Below, piece after piece: positions 1 to 8,867 of a DNA stretch of 64,000 nucleotides. Positions within the stretch are counted from its first letter, which is position 1; the number at the start of each line of letters is the position of its first letter. The DNA comes from Microbulbifer donghaiensis (GTDB lineage Bacteria > Pseudomonadota > Gammaproteobacteria > Pseudomonadales > Cellvibrionaceae), in contig NZ_FQVA01000004.1 of assembly GCF_900129095.1 (NCBI RefSeq), forward strand, positions 186,001-250,000, in the 5' to 3' direction. The notes under the pieces were generated by a model that worked only from the letters and a program-made list of their open reading frames with translations, had not been told where the DNA came from and did no database searches. The position numbers were made by a program, and so were the translations under genes.

Positions 1-270
1 CTGGTGGAGCTGGCGAAAAGCAAGCTGGAAGTCGCCGGTATTCCGGTGTTCCTGAAGAATGAATTCGCCCAGGGCGGCTCCGGCGACCTGGCGCCGCACC
101 AGACCTGGCCGGAGTTGTGGCTGGAGCGGGAGCGCGATTACGAGCGCGCGCGGCAGCTGCTTGCCGACGCGGAGGCGCAACAGGAATCGTGGCGCTGCCG
201 CAGGTGCGGTGAGGAAAACGGCGCGGCCTTCGATTTTTGCTGGAACTGCCAACAGCCGCGCAATCCATAG
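1..270 (+). CDS. DUF2007-type protein with C-terminal zinc ribbon (5' end cut off)
   Basis: The reading frame is open from the first base, so the true start lies upstream of the window. The visible part has the DUF2007 (putative signal-transducing) pattern: an 'AGIPVFLKNEF' segment followed by 'WPELWLERERDYERARQLL'. It ends in a four-cysteine zinc ribbon, CRRCGEENG...FCWNC, which resembles RanBP2-type or rubredoxin-like knuckles. The role is unknown; the family is usually thought to bind metal or ligand in the cytoplasm. It stops 3 bases before the next gene, so the two are probably co-transcribed. Confidence 0.75.
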   Translation: MVELAKSKLEVAGIPVFLKNEFAQGGSGDLAPHQTWPELWLERERDYERARQLLADAEAQQESWRCRRCGEENGAAFDFCWNCQQPRNP

Positions 271-273
271 GAA

Positions 274-684
274 ATGCCGATGCAAATTCTGATCAACATC
301 GATGTGGATAACCTGGAGCGCGCCATCACCTTCTACCACGATGCCTTCGGCCTGCGTGTCGGTCGCCACTTTGGCGCCGCGGGGGTAGAGATGCTCGGCG
401 CCAATGCGCCACTCTACCTGCTGGCCAAGGAAAGCGGCACCCGCGTCGCCACACCGCTGGCGCAGACGCGGCGCTACGAGCGCCACTGGACGCCGGTGCA
501 CCTGGATCTGGTGGTCGAGGATGTCGAGGCCGCCGTCGAGCGGGCGGTGAACGCGGGGGCGAAACTGGAGGGAGAGATTCAGGTCAAAAAATGGGGGGCC
601 ATTGCCGGCCTGTCCGACCCATTTGGCCACGGCTTCTGTCTGCTGGAGTTTCGCGGGCGAGGCTACGACGAGATCTGCCTGTAG
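274..684 (+). CDS. VOC (glyoxalase/bleomycin resistance) family protein
   Basis: This 136-residue protein has the two beta-alpha-beta-beta-beta modules of the vicinal oxygen chelate fold. The first is 'INIDVDNLERAITFYHDAFGLRVG' (in pieces) and the second 'HLDLVVEDVEAAVERAVNAGA', ending in 'DPFGHGFCLLEF'. His, Glu and Asp residues at the usual places would allow metal binding. Such proteins are glyoxalases, dioxygenases or resistance proteins; nothing here fixes the substrate. The ATG at 274 follows the previous stop by 3 bases; an ATG two codons later is an alternative start. Confidence 0.8.
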   Translation: MPMQILINIDVDNLERAITFYHDAFGLRVGRHFGAAGVEMLGANAPLYLLAKESGTRVATPLAQTRRYERHWTPVHLDLVVEDVEAAVERAVNAGAKLEGEIQVKKWGAIAGLSDPFGHGFCLLEFRGRGYDEICL

Positions 685-771
685 CACCAATATTCAGTGC
701 TGATTCAGCGTCTGGGGGCGATCCTTGTCATCGCCCTTTTTTATGGATCACAGCAAGTTTCCGGAAAACCT

Positions 772-1491
772 ATGAAGACACAGAACAACTTCGCCGCCCT
801 GCTCCTGGGCGTCGGTATTCTCCTCGGCCTGACGGCACTGGGCTACCTGCTCGGCAACGCCGTGGACCGCTTCAAGGGCTACGAGCGCACCGTTGCGGTC
901 AAGGGCCTGGCGGAGCGTGAGGTGCCGGCGGATATCGTGATCTGGCCGATCCAATTTACCGCCGCCAGCAATGACCTGCCGTCCCTGTACCGGGATATCG
1001 CCGGTAGCAGCGCGCGTATTGAGGGCTTCCTCGGCGATCAGGGGATAGCCCCGGAAGCGGTCTCCGTATCGCTGCCGGCGGTCACGGACAAATCGGCGCA
1101 GCAGTATGGCGGCGGGCCCAAGGCGGAGTTTCGCTATACCGCACTGCAGACCGTGACCGTCTATTCGAAGCAGGTCGATAAGGTGCGCGCGGCCATGGAC
1201 AAGCTGGCGGATCTGGGCAAGGAGGGGATCGCCTTCTCCCAGAACAACTACCAGGGCCAGATCGAATATATCTTCACCGGACTGAACGAAATCAAGCCGC
1301 AGATGGTCGAACAGGCCACCAAAGAGGCGCGACAGGTCGCACAGAAATTTGCCGAGGACTCCGATAGCGTATTGGGCAAAATCAAACGCGCCTCCCAGGG
1401 CCAGTTCAGCATCAGTGACCGCGACAAGAACAACCCGCATATCAAGAAAGTGCGCGTCGTTTCGACGGTCGAATACTACCTTTCAGACTGA
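772..1491 (+). CDS. SIMPL domain (DUF541) membrane-anchored periplasmic protein
   Basis: I take the start at ATG 772, because the 25 upstream in-frame codons do not look like a protein N-terminus and a GGAAAA stretch precedes this ATG. The 239-residue product begins with one hydrophobic helix (about residues 8-28, 'LLLGVGILLGLTALGYLLG'). A SIMPL/DUF541 domain follows, with 'TVAVKGLAEREVPADI' and the family's closing 'VRVVSTVEYYL'. SIMPL proteins (E. coli YggE, BP26) assemble in the periplasm and have been linked to stress tolerance. The next gene begins 11 bases after the stop. Confidence 0.85.
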   Translation: MKTQNNFAALLLGVGILLGLTALGYLLGNAVDRFKGYERTVAVKGLAEREVPADIVIWPIQFTAASNDLPSLYRDIAGSSARIEGFLGDQGIAPEAVSVSLPAVTDKSAQQYGGGPKAEFRYTALQTVTVYSKQVDKVRAAMDKLADLGKEGIAFSQNNYQGQIEYIFTGLNEIKPQMVEQATKEARQVAQKFAEDSDSVLGKIKRASQGQFSISDRDKNNPHIKKVRVVSTVEYYLSD

Positions 1492-1502
1492 GGACACTCT
1501 GT

Positions 1503-1805
1503 ATGTTCAAACCCGCAATCGCCACCGGCCTCGCCGTCCTGCTGGCACTGCCGGCTGCCAGTGTGCTGGCCAAACCCGGCGAACTGCCGCCCGGCCTGCA
1601 GAAGAAAGTCGAGCGCGGCGGTGAACTGCCCCCGGGCTGGAAGAAGAAGCTGCAGGTGGGCGAAATCCTCGAGCCGGAAATTTACCACCACGGTGTGATC
1701 GTCAAACCGGTGGACAAGTACGGCCTGGTCACCATCAGCATCGAGGGCGAGATAGTCCGGCTGATGCACCACACCCATGAGATCGTCGAGATCCTCAGCC
1801 ACTGA
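1503..1805 (+). CDS. RcnB-like small periplasmic protein
   Basis: This 100-residue protein has a clear Sec signal peptide (about residues 1-23, ending 'ASVLAKPG'). The mature part carries two 'LPPG' repeats (GELPPGLQKK and GELPPGWKKK) and a short beta-rich tail. The Lys-Pro-rich LPPG pattern is seen in RcnB/CigR-like exported proteins. Function is not known; it follows the SIMPL gene closely and may be a second envelope protein of the same transcript. A GAGGACA stretch upstream is the likely ribosome binding site. Confidence 0.65.
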   Translation: MFKPAIATGLAVLLALPAASVLAKPGELPPGLQKKVERGGELPPGWKKKLQVGEILEPEIYHHGVIVKPVDKYGLVTISIEGEIVRLMHHTHEIVEILSH

Positions 1806-1941
1806 TTTTCCTCTCCGGTCCGCGGCGAACGATGGTTCCCGCGGGCCACTCTCCCTCTGCACTCATTGTCCTGCGATTGGCTCCGGCCCAGTGCCACACT
1901 ATAAATGCGTCAGACTGCCACCGGAGTAGCAGGAGTCGCTT

Positions 1942-2328
1942 ATGAGTGTGCAACGTCACGGTGTATCTATCGGTCTCGAGCGCATCGACGGTGATTTTTT
2001 TCTCACCATGCATGTGCGCGGCAAGCTGACCCACGAGGACTACCAGTCACTGGTGCCGATGCTCGAGTCCGCCATCGCCGGGGTGGAAAACCCCAAGATC
2101 AATGTCTTCTTCGACGCGACGGAGATGGAAGGCTGGGAGCCGCGCGCGGCCTGGGACGACTTCAAGCTCGGCGTCAAGCACGGGCGGGAGTTCAACCGCG
2201 TCGCCATGGTCGGCAACCGGCGCTGGCAGGAGATGGCAGCCAAGGTGGGCAGCTGGTTTATCGGCGGCGAGGCGCGCTATTTCGAAGACGAAGCGGAGGC
2301 CATGGCCTGGCTGATGGAAGGCAGCTGA
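1942..2328 (+). CDS. SpoIIAA-like STAS-fold protein
   Basis: The 128-residue product has the SpoIIAA-like (DUF3478) layout: an N-terminal beta hairpin, 'VRGKLTHEDYQSLVPMLESAI', a central 'KINVFFDATEMEGWEPRAAWDDFKLG', and a C-terminal 'RYFEDEAEAMAWL' helix. Homologues are cytoplasmic proteins that may bind lipid or act as anti-sigma antagonists; no partner kinase or phosphatase lies next to it. AGGAG sits 7 bases before the ATG. It stands alone between short intergenic gaps. Confidence 0.8.
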   Translation: MSVQRHGVSIGLERIDGDFFLTMHVRGKLTHEDYQSLVPMLESAIAGVENPKINVFFDATEMEGWEPRAAWDDFKLGVKHGREFNRVAMVGNRRWQEMAAKVGSWFIGGEARYFEDEAEAMAWLMEGS

Positions 2329-2386
2329 AAAGGCCAATAAAATACCCGCTCAAATAATTCCCCGTTGCAGAAAAAGGAATTTTTAC

Positions 2387-3148
2387 ATGTTTGAGTGGGT
2401 GGCCAACCCCGAGGCCTGGGTGGCGCTGGCAACGCTGGCGGCACTGGAAATCGTCCTCGGTATCGACAACATCATCTTTATCTCCATCCTTGTCGGCCGA
2501 CTGCCGCAGAAGCAGCGCGAGCCGGCCCGCTTTATCGGCCTGGCACTGGCGATGCTGACGCGGCTGGCACTGCTGTTTTCCATTGTCTGGATCATGGGAC
2601 TGGTCGAGCCCTGGTTTACCGTGCTGGGCATGGAAATCTCCGGGCGCGACATCATCCTGGTCGGCGGTGGCCTGTTCCTGATTGCCAAGGCCACTCATGA
2701 GATCCACAACAGTCTCGAGGGGGCCGAGAGCAGCGGCTCCTCGGTCGCCGCGGCGAGTTTCGGCATGGTGCTGGTGCAGATCGCGATTCTCGATATCGTT
2801 TTCTCGCTCGACTCGGTCATTACCGCTGTGGGGCTGGTGGATGAAATTTCCATTATGGCCATTGCCATCGTGCTCGCGGTGCTGGTAATGCTGGTGGCCG
2901 CCAAGCCCATCGGTGACTTTGTCGACCGCCACCCGACGGTCAAGATGCTGGCGCTATCATTCCTGATCATGGTGGGGCTGACGCTGATCGTCGAGGGCTT
3001 CGACGTTCATGTGCCCAAAGGCTATATCTACTTTGCCATGGCGTTTTCGATGGTGGTGGAGATGCTCAATCTGCGCCTGCGCAGCAAACAGGCCAGGCAG
3101 ACCGCGCCGGTGCAATTGCACAAGTCCCTGCGGGAAAACGGTTCCTGA
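2387..3148 (+). CDS. TerC family integral membrane protein
   Basis: The 253-residue protein has about seven hydrophobic helices and the TerC signatures 'EIVLGIDNIIFISI' near the N-terminus and 'ILDIVFSLDSVITAVG' in the middle. Both carry the conserved aspartates expected to bind a metal ion. Known TerC/Alx/YoaE members export manganese or calcium or insert metals into exported proteins; the ion here cannot be told. AAAAGGAA precedes the ATG. Its 3' side runs directly into repeat element copy A, so its transcription converges with that of the serine hydrolase gene on the other strand. Confidence 0.9.
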   Translation: MFEWVANPEAWVALATLAALEIVLGIDNIIFISILVGRLPQKQREPARFIGLALAMLTRLALLFSIVWIMGLVEPWFTVLGMEISGRDIILVGGGLFLIAKATHEIHNSLEGAESSGSSVAAASFGMVLVQIAILDIVFSLDSVITAVGLVDEISIMAIAIVLAVLVMLVAAKPIGDFVDRHPTVKMLALSFLIMVGLTLIVEGFDVHVPKGYIYFAMAFSMVVEMLNLRLRSKQARQTAPVQLHKSLRENGS

Positions 3149-3172
3149 ATCCGGACTGCTTATCCTGGCAAT

Positions 3173-3437
3173 AAAAAAGGGGCGCAATGCGCCCGCAATT
3201 TGCTGACAAAGTTATTCAGTCAAAATTTAAGGCAAAGTGCTAGGGCGAGCATTTCGAACCGTCGGCGACAGGGCCGAAGGCGCCGTGAATGCCTGGAGCG
3301 GCCGGACCGTCGCCGCCGGAGCTTACAGGGATGTATTCACAGCGTTTCGAAATGCTCGCCCTAGTACTTGGCCGCCACCGCACCAGCTCAGAATTGAATG
3401 CGGCGTTTATCACAGTCTGAGGGGCGCATTGCGCCCC
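3173..3437 (-). repeat. Terminator-nested repeat element, copy A
   Basis: Read on the minus strand after the hydrolase gene (stop at 3474), the element has four parts. They are a hairpin GGGGCGCAATGCGCCCC (3421-3437), a spacer, a 182-bp core (3200-3381), and a second, nearly identical hairpin (3179-3194) followed by six T (3173-3178). The core matches copy B at 21459-21640, reverse complemented, with no gaps and 12 mismatches by my hand count. The core contains perfect 19-bp inverted arms at 3240-3258 and 3346-3364 enclosing further GC-rich pairing. No protein is encoded. It fills the 325-base gap between terC and the hydrolase. It is either a small mobile element aimed at terminators or a structured 3' RNA. 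Confidence 0.85.
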
Positions 3438-3473
3438 TGCTCCGTCTTGTGAGGAAAGGAGACTTTCGCCGGC

Positions 3474-5975
3474 TTACTGGCAGAGGCTGCGAATCGCGTG
3501 GGCCTCTACCGCCGCATCCATCCACTTGTACACATCGTCATCCGAGAAATAGTAGTAGACACTGTCGTTCGGCAGGATCAGGACGGTGATACCGCCGTAA
3601 CCGGACATGAATGGCAGCCACAGGTCGTTGCTGCAGCCGGACATGTTGGCACTGACCTCGTGGGCCCAGAAACCGTTGTTGTACTTATAGTCGGCGAGCG
3701 GGTCGGTACCGCGATCCGCGGCATTCCTCTGCAGGGCCGCATTCAGCTGATTCTGGTCCAGCACCGATTGGCTGGCGCCGGCAAAGAAACTGCCGATCTT
3801 GGCCACGTCGTCGCGCAGCCACATCAGTCCCCAGCCGCTAAACGGCTGCGCGACCGAGTCATAAGTCCGCCGGGTGAATTCCGCGGTCGGGCTCACGCCC
3901 AGCGGCGCCAGTACCTCATCGAGCAGGATGTCGGTGAAGATATCGGTACTGCTGCCCTCGATACCCTGCACATAGGCATTCATGGCCGTACCGAGAATAT
4001 AGGTATCGGAGGTGTGGTAAACCCACTTTGTGCCCGGTGCTGCCTTGCGTGAATACTCTGTGCAGCTGTAGTTGATCTTGGAGGCGTGGTCTTCCGGCAG
4101 GAACAGGTCGTTGGTGTGCGTTGCGCCCTCGTCGCTCATATAGCCTGCCAGGTTGTAATTGCCGGTGGCCATGTCGAGTGCGTTTTCGAAGGTGACGTCA
4201 TCCCAGTTGCCATTGCTCGCACAGTCCGGCACATAGTTGCCGGCGATCTGGTCGAAGCTGCCGCTGTATTTCTGTTCCAGGCGCATCAGGGCGCTGCCTG
4301 CGAACACCGACTTGGCACTGGAATAGGACGGCACCGGTAGGGATTCACAGTAAGGATAGGTGCCCCGGCGGGAGGCGCAGCCGCCGACATAGTGGGTGCC
4401 GTCGATGACAAAACCCACCAGCGAGATATCGGCCGGATCCTTGCCGCCGGGCGCGGAAAATTTACCGGGATCTGTGCCCGGGTAATCGGTCGCCAGTGCC
4501 GACAGGGGCTTCACCGGCAGGCGATTGTTCACTTCCGCCTGGTAGTCTGCGGTCAGGCTCGCGGCATTACCGACGCCGTGCGGCGTGTAGCTGGCGTCCA
4601 GCTGGCCCCACATATCCACCTGGAAATACAGGCAGGTTTCACCGGCAATCTGGTAGGCGACGTCGGAGACGGAGCCGTCGTCCTTGAACAGGAAAGTCAT
4701 CACGCCGTTGTGCATGCAGTTGGCGTTTTTCTGTTGCAGCGCGAACGGCAGGGCCACGCGGCTGTAGCCGCTATCGCCGTTCTCATTCCAGACACGCCCC
4801 GGCGTCAGCACATATTCCCATTCCGGATGCGCACTCGGAATCGAACCGCGCTGTGCCGGGAATATGTGACTGCCGGTCTGCACAAACTCAAAATTGAATT
4901 CCGGCAGATGCTTGCGCGTGGTATCGCCGTTGCCGGTGTAGCGGAAGCTGTCCTTGTGCTCATCGAAGGCGCCGCCGCTGGCCTCGCCGAACAGTTCCAG
5001 GCTGCCCTCGAACTGGTTGCTGGGCATGGCCGCAGCGGCGGGCAGCGCGTAGTGGCTGTAGTCCACCAGTGAGCCCGGATCACTGCCGTTGATCAAGCTG
5101 CTGAAGGTCAGCTGGCTGCGACTGACACTGCCGCTGCCTGTCAGCGGGTCAAAATTTTCCACACTGCCGCCGCCCTGACTCGAGCTGCCGGACAGGCCGA
5201 TTACCAGGTTCGCCTCGTCCGGGTCGTTCGAACTCACGGTTATCGAGCTGCTGTAGCTGCCCGCGGCAGCGGGGGCGAATTCGACACTGATCTGGCAGCT
5301 GCCCGCCGGCGCAACCGTGGTGCAGTTATTTGCGCTAATAGTGAACGGGCTCGCCGGGTTGCTGACATTGGCGATCACCAGGTCCGCGCTGCCACTGTTG
5401 CTGACAGCGGCGTTCAGCGTAGTGCTGGCGCCGGGTGCGACACTGCCGAAACTGAGGCTGGCCGGTGCATCGATATCTGGATCGGTCGGGGCGCCGCCGG
5501 TACCGCTCACCGTCACGGACTGGCCGTAGCAGTAATCCCCGGTGGTGGCGCCGGTGCCGCGAAAGCGCAGCTGTACCTGCGCATTGTTGTCGATGCCGGC
5601 CGGCGAACTGCTGGCGCTGTAGTGGGTACCGTTATCCTGGCCGTTGGCAATAGTCAGTGCGGTGGTCCAGCTACTGCCGCTGTCTGTGGATATTTCCGCG
5701 TAGCAGAACTCGCCGTTTTCCAGTGAAGAGGCGGACATCACGAAGTCGACCGCAACCGAGGAAAATCCGGCCGTGGATACTGCGCGGCTTGCAGCGGATG
5801 CCGCGCGCAGGCGGATGGACTCGCCGTTGTAGGCATCCACGGTGCCAGTAGTAGACCAGCCACTGATATCGCCAGAGGAAAAGTCGTCGGAAAAAATCGT
5901 GGCCGCATTCGCGGCCAGCGGTAACGTGAGGCCGGATAACAGCAGTACCCGGCACAGCGTGGGGAAGGGTTTCAT
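3474..5975 (-). CDS. Secreted multidomain serine hydrolase (beta-lactamase fold) with choice-of-anchor D domain
   Basis: The 833-residue protein starts with a Sec signal peptide (cleavage after 'LAANA'). Residues about 25-160 form a beta-sandwich of the kind found in anchor or binding modules. Residues about 170-265 are an ASPM/SPD-2/Hydin-like 'choice-of-anchor D' domain ('LSFGSVAPGASTTLNAAVSN', 'CQISVEFAPAAAGSYSS'). The rest resembles class C beta-lactamase/6-aminohexanoate-dimer hydrolases: S552-x-x-K555 in 'SYSSAKSVFAG' is the probable nucleophile motif and 'WVYHTSDTYILG' stands where YxN is usual. The Tyr-x-Asn is thus altered to Tyr-His-Thr. Many cysteines fit an extracellular, disulfide-bonded enzyme. 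The substrate is unknown. Confidence 0.75.
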   Translation of the reverse strand: MKPFPTLCRVLLLSGLTLPLAANAATIFSDDFSSGDISGWSTTGTVDAYNGESIRLRAASAASRAVSTAGFSSVAVDFVMSASSLENGEFCYAEISTDSGSSWTTALTIANGQDNGTHYSASSSPAGIDNNAQVQLRFRGTGATTGDYCYGQSVTVSGTGGAPTDPDIDAPASLSFGSVAPGASTTLNAAVSNSGSADLVIANVSNPASPFTISANNCTTVAPAGSCQISVEFAPAAAGSYSSSITVSSNDPDEANLVIGLSGSSSQGGGSVENFDPLTGSGSVSRSQLTFSSLINGSDPGSLVDYSHYALPAAAAMPSNQFEGSLELFGEASGGAFDEHKDSFRYTGNGDTTRKHLPEFNFEFVQTGSHIFPAQRGSIPSAHPEWEYVLTPGRVWNENGDSGYSRVALPFALQQKNANCMHNGVMTFLFKDDGSVSDVAYQIAGETCLYFQVDMWGQLDASYTPHGVGNAASLTADYQAEVNNRLPVKPLSALATDYPGTDPGKFSAPGGKDPADISLVGFVIDGTHYVGGCASRRGTYPYCESLPVPSYSSAKSVFAGSALMRLEQKYSGSFDQIAGNYVPDCASNGNWDDVTFENALDMATGNYNLAGYMSDEGATHTNDLFLPEDHASKINYSCTEYSRKAAPGTKWVYHTSDTYILGTAMNAYVQGIEGSSTDIFTDILLDEVLAPLGVSPTAEFTRRTYDSVAQPFSGWGLMWLRDDVAKIGSFFAGASQSVLDQNQLNAALQRNAADRGTDPLADYKYNNGFWAHEVSANMSGCSNDLWLPFMSGYGGITVLILPNDSVYYYFSDDDVYKWMDAAVEAHAIRSLCQ

Positions 5976-6170
5976 AATCGCACCTGATTTTTGTTATTGA
6001 TCGATGCGGTCCACTGCCGAAAGCAGCAGGCAGTATGAGACCGGGAAACACAGAGCCAGCCTAAGATGCGATCGAACGGCGCAGAGTGTTAGCACCAATT
6101 TGAGCAGAGCGATTGGGCCAGAAAATGCCTGAATGAAAATAGCGACAGCGCGGCGGGGGATTTCTCGGTG

Positions 6171-6755
6171 TCAGTCAAACAGCCAGCGCCGGATAAGTCT
6201 CGTGTATCTCGGCATGATGGCATAGACCATCAGAAATACGATGATGCCGGTTATGAGCAGCGTATTCAGCCAGCGAGTGTCCGGCACACCGAGCCATCGC
6301 AGTAATGGCATTACCAGCAGGGGAATGCTGAGTACCAGTGGATAGATGACCGACCAGGTGGCCAGAAACTGTTTCCAGCGTGTCGGCAGCTGGGCCTTGG
6401 CACCGCCCGGTGTGAACCAGAAATCCAGCCCGCTGCGGATAAAGAAATCATCGCCCTCGAGCAGCAGTGGTTGCGCCTTGGCGATCAGCCGCCGGCGATC
6501 GCCGGATTCCATCCAGGCCTGCAGGTGCGGTTTGGTATCGAAACGGATAACCACCGTGTAGGTAGAGGTGAGTCCGGGTATCGGGCGGATAATATGCCAG
6601 TCGAGGAAGCCGGGATAAGTTCTGCACAGTGGGCCAATCTCTTCGAGCCACTGTTCGTAGGCGGCCTGTTTATCCGCGCAGATCCGGTGCGTAATGACGG
6701 CGGTTGCGCCAGGATCCTTGTCACCCGTCGCTGCGGTTTCCTTCTCCATAGTCAT
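6171..6755 (-). CDS. Antibiotic biosynthesis monooxygenase (ABM) domain membrane protein
   Basis: The 194-residue protein has an ABM ferredoxin-like domain at residues about 15-105 ('ATAVITHRICADKQAAYEQW', 'YPGFLDWHIIRPI', 'YTVVIRFDT') and two membrane helices at about 125-150 and 160-180. This matches a family of ABM proteins with a transmembrane tail whose function is unknown; they are named for the fold and need not make antibiotics. Two ATGs lie close together at the start, at residues 1 and 3. The DUF1622 gene upstream on the same strand may share its transcript. Confidence 0.75.
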   Translation of the reverse strand: MTMEKETAATGDKDPGATAVITHRICADKQAAYEQWLEEIGPLCRTYPGFLDWHIIRPIPGLTSTYTVVIRFDTKPHLQAWMESGDRRRLIAKAQPLLLEGDDFFIRSGLDFWFTPGGAKAQLPTRWKQFLATWSVIYPLVLSIPLLVMPLLRWLGVPDTRWLNTLLITGIIVFLMVYAIMPRYTRLIRRWLFD

Positions 6756-6802
6756 ATATCCCCGATGCTGTGCGCTCTATTGCCGGGTGATTGTCGACGC
6801 TT

Positions 6803-7162
6803 TCAGGTTTCCGCGTTGCCTTTACGCTGCCAGGGCAAGCGCTCCTCTATTTCGTATTGCAGCATGACGCTGAGGAAGGCCCGGATCACGACGATCAATC
6901 CTAGAATGGCGACGTTTCGCAGCGAATCGGCGACGACCACGGTGCGGATGATGTCTCCGGCGATCAGGAATTCCAGGCCGAGGATAATGGCGCGCCCGAG
7001 GTTTTGCCGGTAAATCTTGTACGCCATGCCGTTTTCCAGCTGCCGATAACTGCGCAGAAACTGTGTGGTGCTGGCGATAGATCCCACCAGCACCACGACG
7101 ACGCCGAAGGACTCGATGGCGTAGCCTGTGTATTTGATCAGGTCGAGGAATTCCTTTTCCAT
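6803..7162 (-). CDS. DUF1622 family membrane protein
   Basis: I choose the ATG at 7162, giving 119 residues that begin 'MEKEFLDLIKYTGYAIES', because the 19 codons upstream are unlike the family. Three hydrophobic segments are visible: about residues 14-32, 58-76 and 84-102. The conserved 'R..LG..IILGLEFLIAGDIIRTV' core of DUF1622 is present. Members are small inner-membrane proteins of unknown role. The gene lies upstream of the ABM-domain gene on the same strand. Confidence 0.8.
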   Translation of the reverse strand: MEKEFLDLIKYTGYAIESFGVVVVLVGSIASTTQFLRSYRQLENGMAYKIYRQNLGRAIILGLEFLIAGDIIRTVVVADSLRNVAILGLIVVIRAFLSVMLQYEIEERLPWQRKGNAET

Positions 7163-7307
7163 AAATACCCGCAACGGCTGGAAGGGATTACCTGTATATA
7201 GCCCACTGCCGGCACGCAATCACCGGCGCAGTGGCCCAATCAACAGACTCCGCCAGATTTCCTGCAATTAGCTGGCAGTTCAGGCCACGCGTTTGAAGTG
7301 CCACGAT

Positions 7308-7904
7308 TCAGTTCCGGGCGCGGACCAGTTCCCCCGTGACCGCCGCTATCACCTCCCGGTCGAAGGGCATCCAGCGGTGCAGCTTGACCGGGAATTCGTA
7401 GTATTCACCGATCGGCAGCCTGGAGCTGGTGTGCGGCACTATCGTGATGTCGTAGCGGGTCCAGATGGAAACCGGCGCCGTGCACGACAGACACTGCACA
7501 TCGCTGTTCAGCGCATTCAGGAAGTCACTGCCGATACGCAGCTGCCGGCCCCCCTTGTAGGGCAGGAAGCCCGCCCACAGGCTGCCGAAGTGCGGACTCG
7601 AGATGGAAATGAACTTGTGTACCCGCTCGATGCCGCCGAGCACCTGCAGGTAGTGCCGGGCGACGATACCGCCCATACTGAAACCAACTATTGCGCAGGT
7701 TTCGTGCTTTGCCACGAGGGCGTCCACCTGGTGTTTCAGTTGCAGCGACAGGTGCTCCATACCGTGCCAGCCGGAGTTGTAGCGCAGGTGGATATAGTGC
7801 GCAGAGAAACCGGCGTCTTTCAGGGCCTGCTGCATCAGCAGCATCGAGTGGCCGCGATCGAAAATACCCGGTATCAGCAGGGCCACATCGCTTTGTGCTT
7901 TCAT
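7308..7904 (-). CDS. Alpha/beta hydrolase (esterase/lipase-like)
   Basis: The 198-residue protein opens with 'VALLIPGIFDRGHSM', whose glycine lies on the oxyanion-hole strand, and has the nucleophile elbow 'GFSMGG' with Ser76. The C-terminal part holds 'DRE' and other acids that could complete the triad. It resembles short lipase-like proteins annotated as PGAP1-like or esterase. No signal peptide is visible, so it is likely cytoplasmic. Its substrate cannot be inferred from the neighbours. Confidence 0.8.
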   Translation of the reverse strand: MKAQSDVALLIPGIFDRGHSMLLMQQALKDAGFSAHYIHLRYNSGWHGMEHLSLQLKHQVDALVAKHETCAIVGFSMGGIVARHYLQVLGGIERVHKFISISSPHFGSLWAGFLPYKGGRQLRIGSDFLNALNSDVQCLSCTAPVSIWTRYDITIVPHTSSRLPIGEYYEFPVKLHRWMPFDREVIAAVTGELVRARN

Positions 7905-8097
7905 CCGGCGTTGGTGTCCTCGCGCAGATTGAAATGGGATATTGGCTGCGGGGTTGTGTAAACAGCGGCAATGTTCGGCGGGAACAGGGCCGGCGTTACT
8001 CTCATCGTCACCACGGTGGGCATCAAAGGGCTGTGTCTAAAGTAGCATTCAGCCGGGATCCCCGGGAAAGGTATTGCGCGGCCCAGCTCACCGATCC

Positions 8098-8598
8098 CTA
8101 TTCCTGTTCGGTGCGGTAAACCTGCATGCCGCGGGCGCGATAGTTATTGAGTGCGCCCGGGTGGTCCAGGGTGCAGGTGTGCACCCGGACCCGTCGGGTG
8201 TTTCCCCACTGCCAGGCCGATTGCAGCGCCTGGGTCAGCAGGTAACCGCCAAATCCCCTGCCAACAAATTTCGGCGCCAGGCCAAAATAGGCAATCTGCA
8301 CATCGCCGTCCGCCTGCTGCTCCAGTTCGAAATAACCGGCAATAGTGCCGCGGTGATAGGCTACCCAGGTGCGCAGTGCATCGCGCTCTGCATAGCGCTG
8401 CCATTCCGCATCGGGCAACTGCAGTTTGTCAGTCCACTGCCAGGGCTCACCCACCAACTGGTACAGGTAACGGTTGAAGCGGAACTCCTTCAGTTCCGCC
8501 TCGATCACATCGAGTCCCTCGGGCTTGGGTTTGCCGCACAGCTGCTCCGGCGCGGTCATTTCCAGATAGTAAATAGTTACTGGTTCACTGTGGCTCAA
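8098..8598 (-). CDS. GNAT family N-acetyltransferase
   Basis: The product has the GNAT acetyl-CoA site 'FVGRGFGGYLLTQAL' (a Q/R-x-x-G-x-G/A variant), preceded by 'DVQIAYFGLAPKF' (beta 4) and followed by 'VRVHTCTLDHPGALNNYRARG', the usual terminal helix and 'Y..rGF' position. I place the start at TTG 8598 because GGAGAAG lies 7 bases upstream; the open frame extends to another TTG at 8625. The acceptor substrate is unknown. Confidence 0.8.
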   Translation of the reverse strand: MSHSEPVTIYYLEMTAPEQLCGKPKPEGLDVIEAELKEFRFNRYLYQLVGEPWQWTDKLQLPDAEWQRYAERDALRTWVAYHRGTIAGYFELEQQADGDVQIAYFGLAPKFVGRGFGGYLLTQALQSAWQWGNTRRVRVHTCTLDHPGALNNYRARGMQVYRTEQE

Positions 8599-8867
8599 GA
8601 GTACTTCTCCGGTATCGGGGCCCAACCAAAATGAAAAGCGGCACGCAGCCGCTTACTGGGCAATTATCTTACCCGATTGACAGAGGCGGCGCGCTTTTGT
8701 GGCGACCAGCCGCCGCGCCGCCGTCGGGCGTATTTATCGGGTGGAAGAGGCCGTCGGAAATTGATCCAGATCGGCGAGGACCTGCGCAGTTTTCGGATCG
8801 GGACCGGGCTGGCTGCATACAGGCGCGGGACTGGATTCGGCGGTCGTTAGCGCGCAGGGCCCGCTGC

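Noticed and set aside
3237..3452. 71-codon open frame within repeat copy A
   Set aside because: It covers the palindromic repeat, and copy B does not conserve it as a protein.
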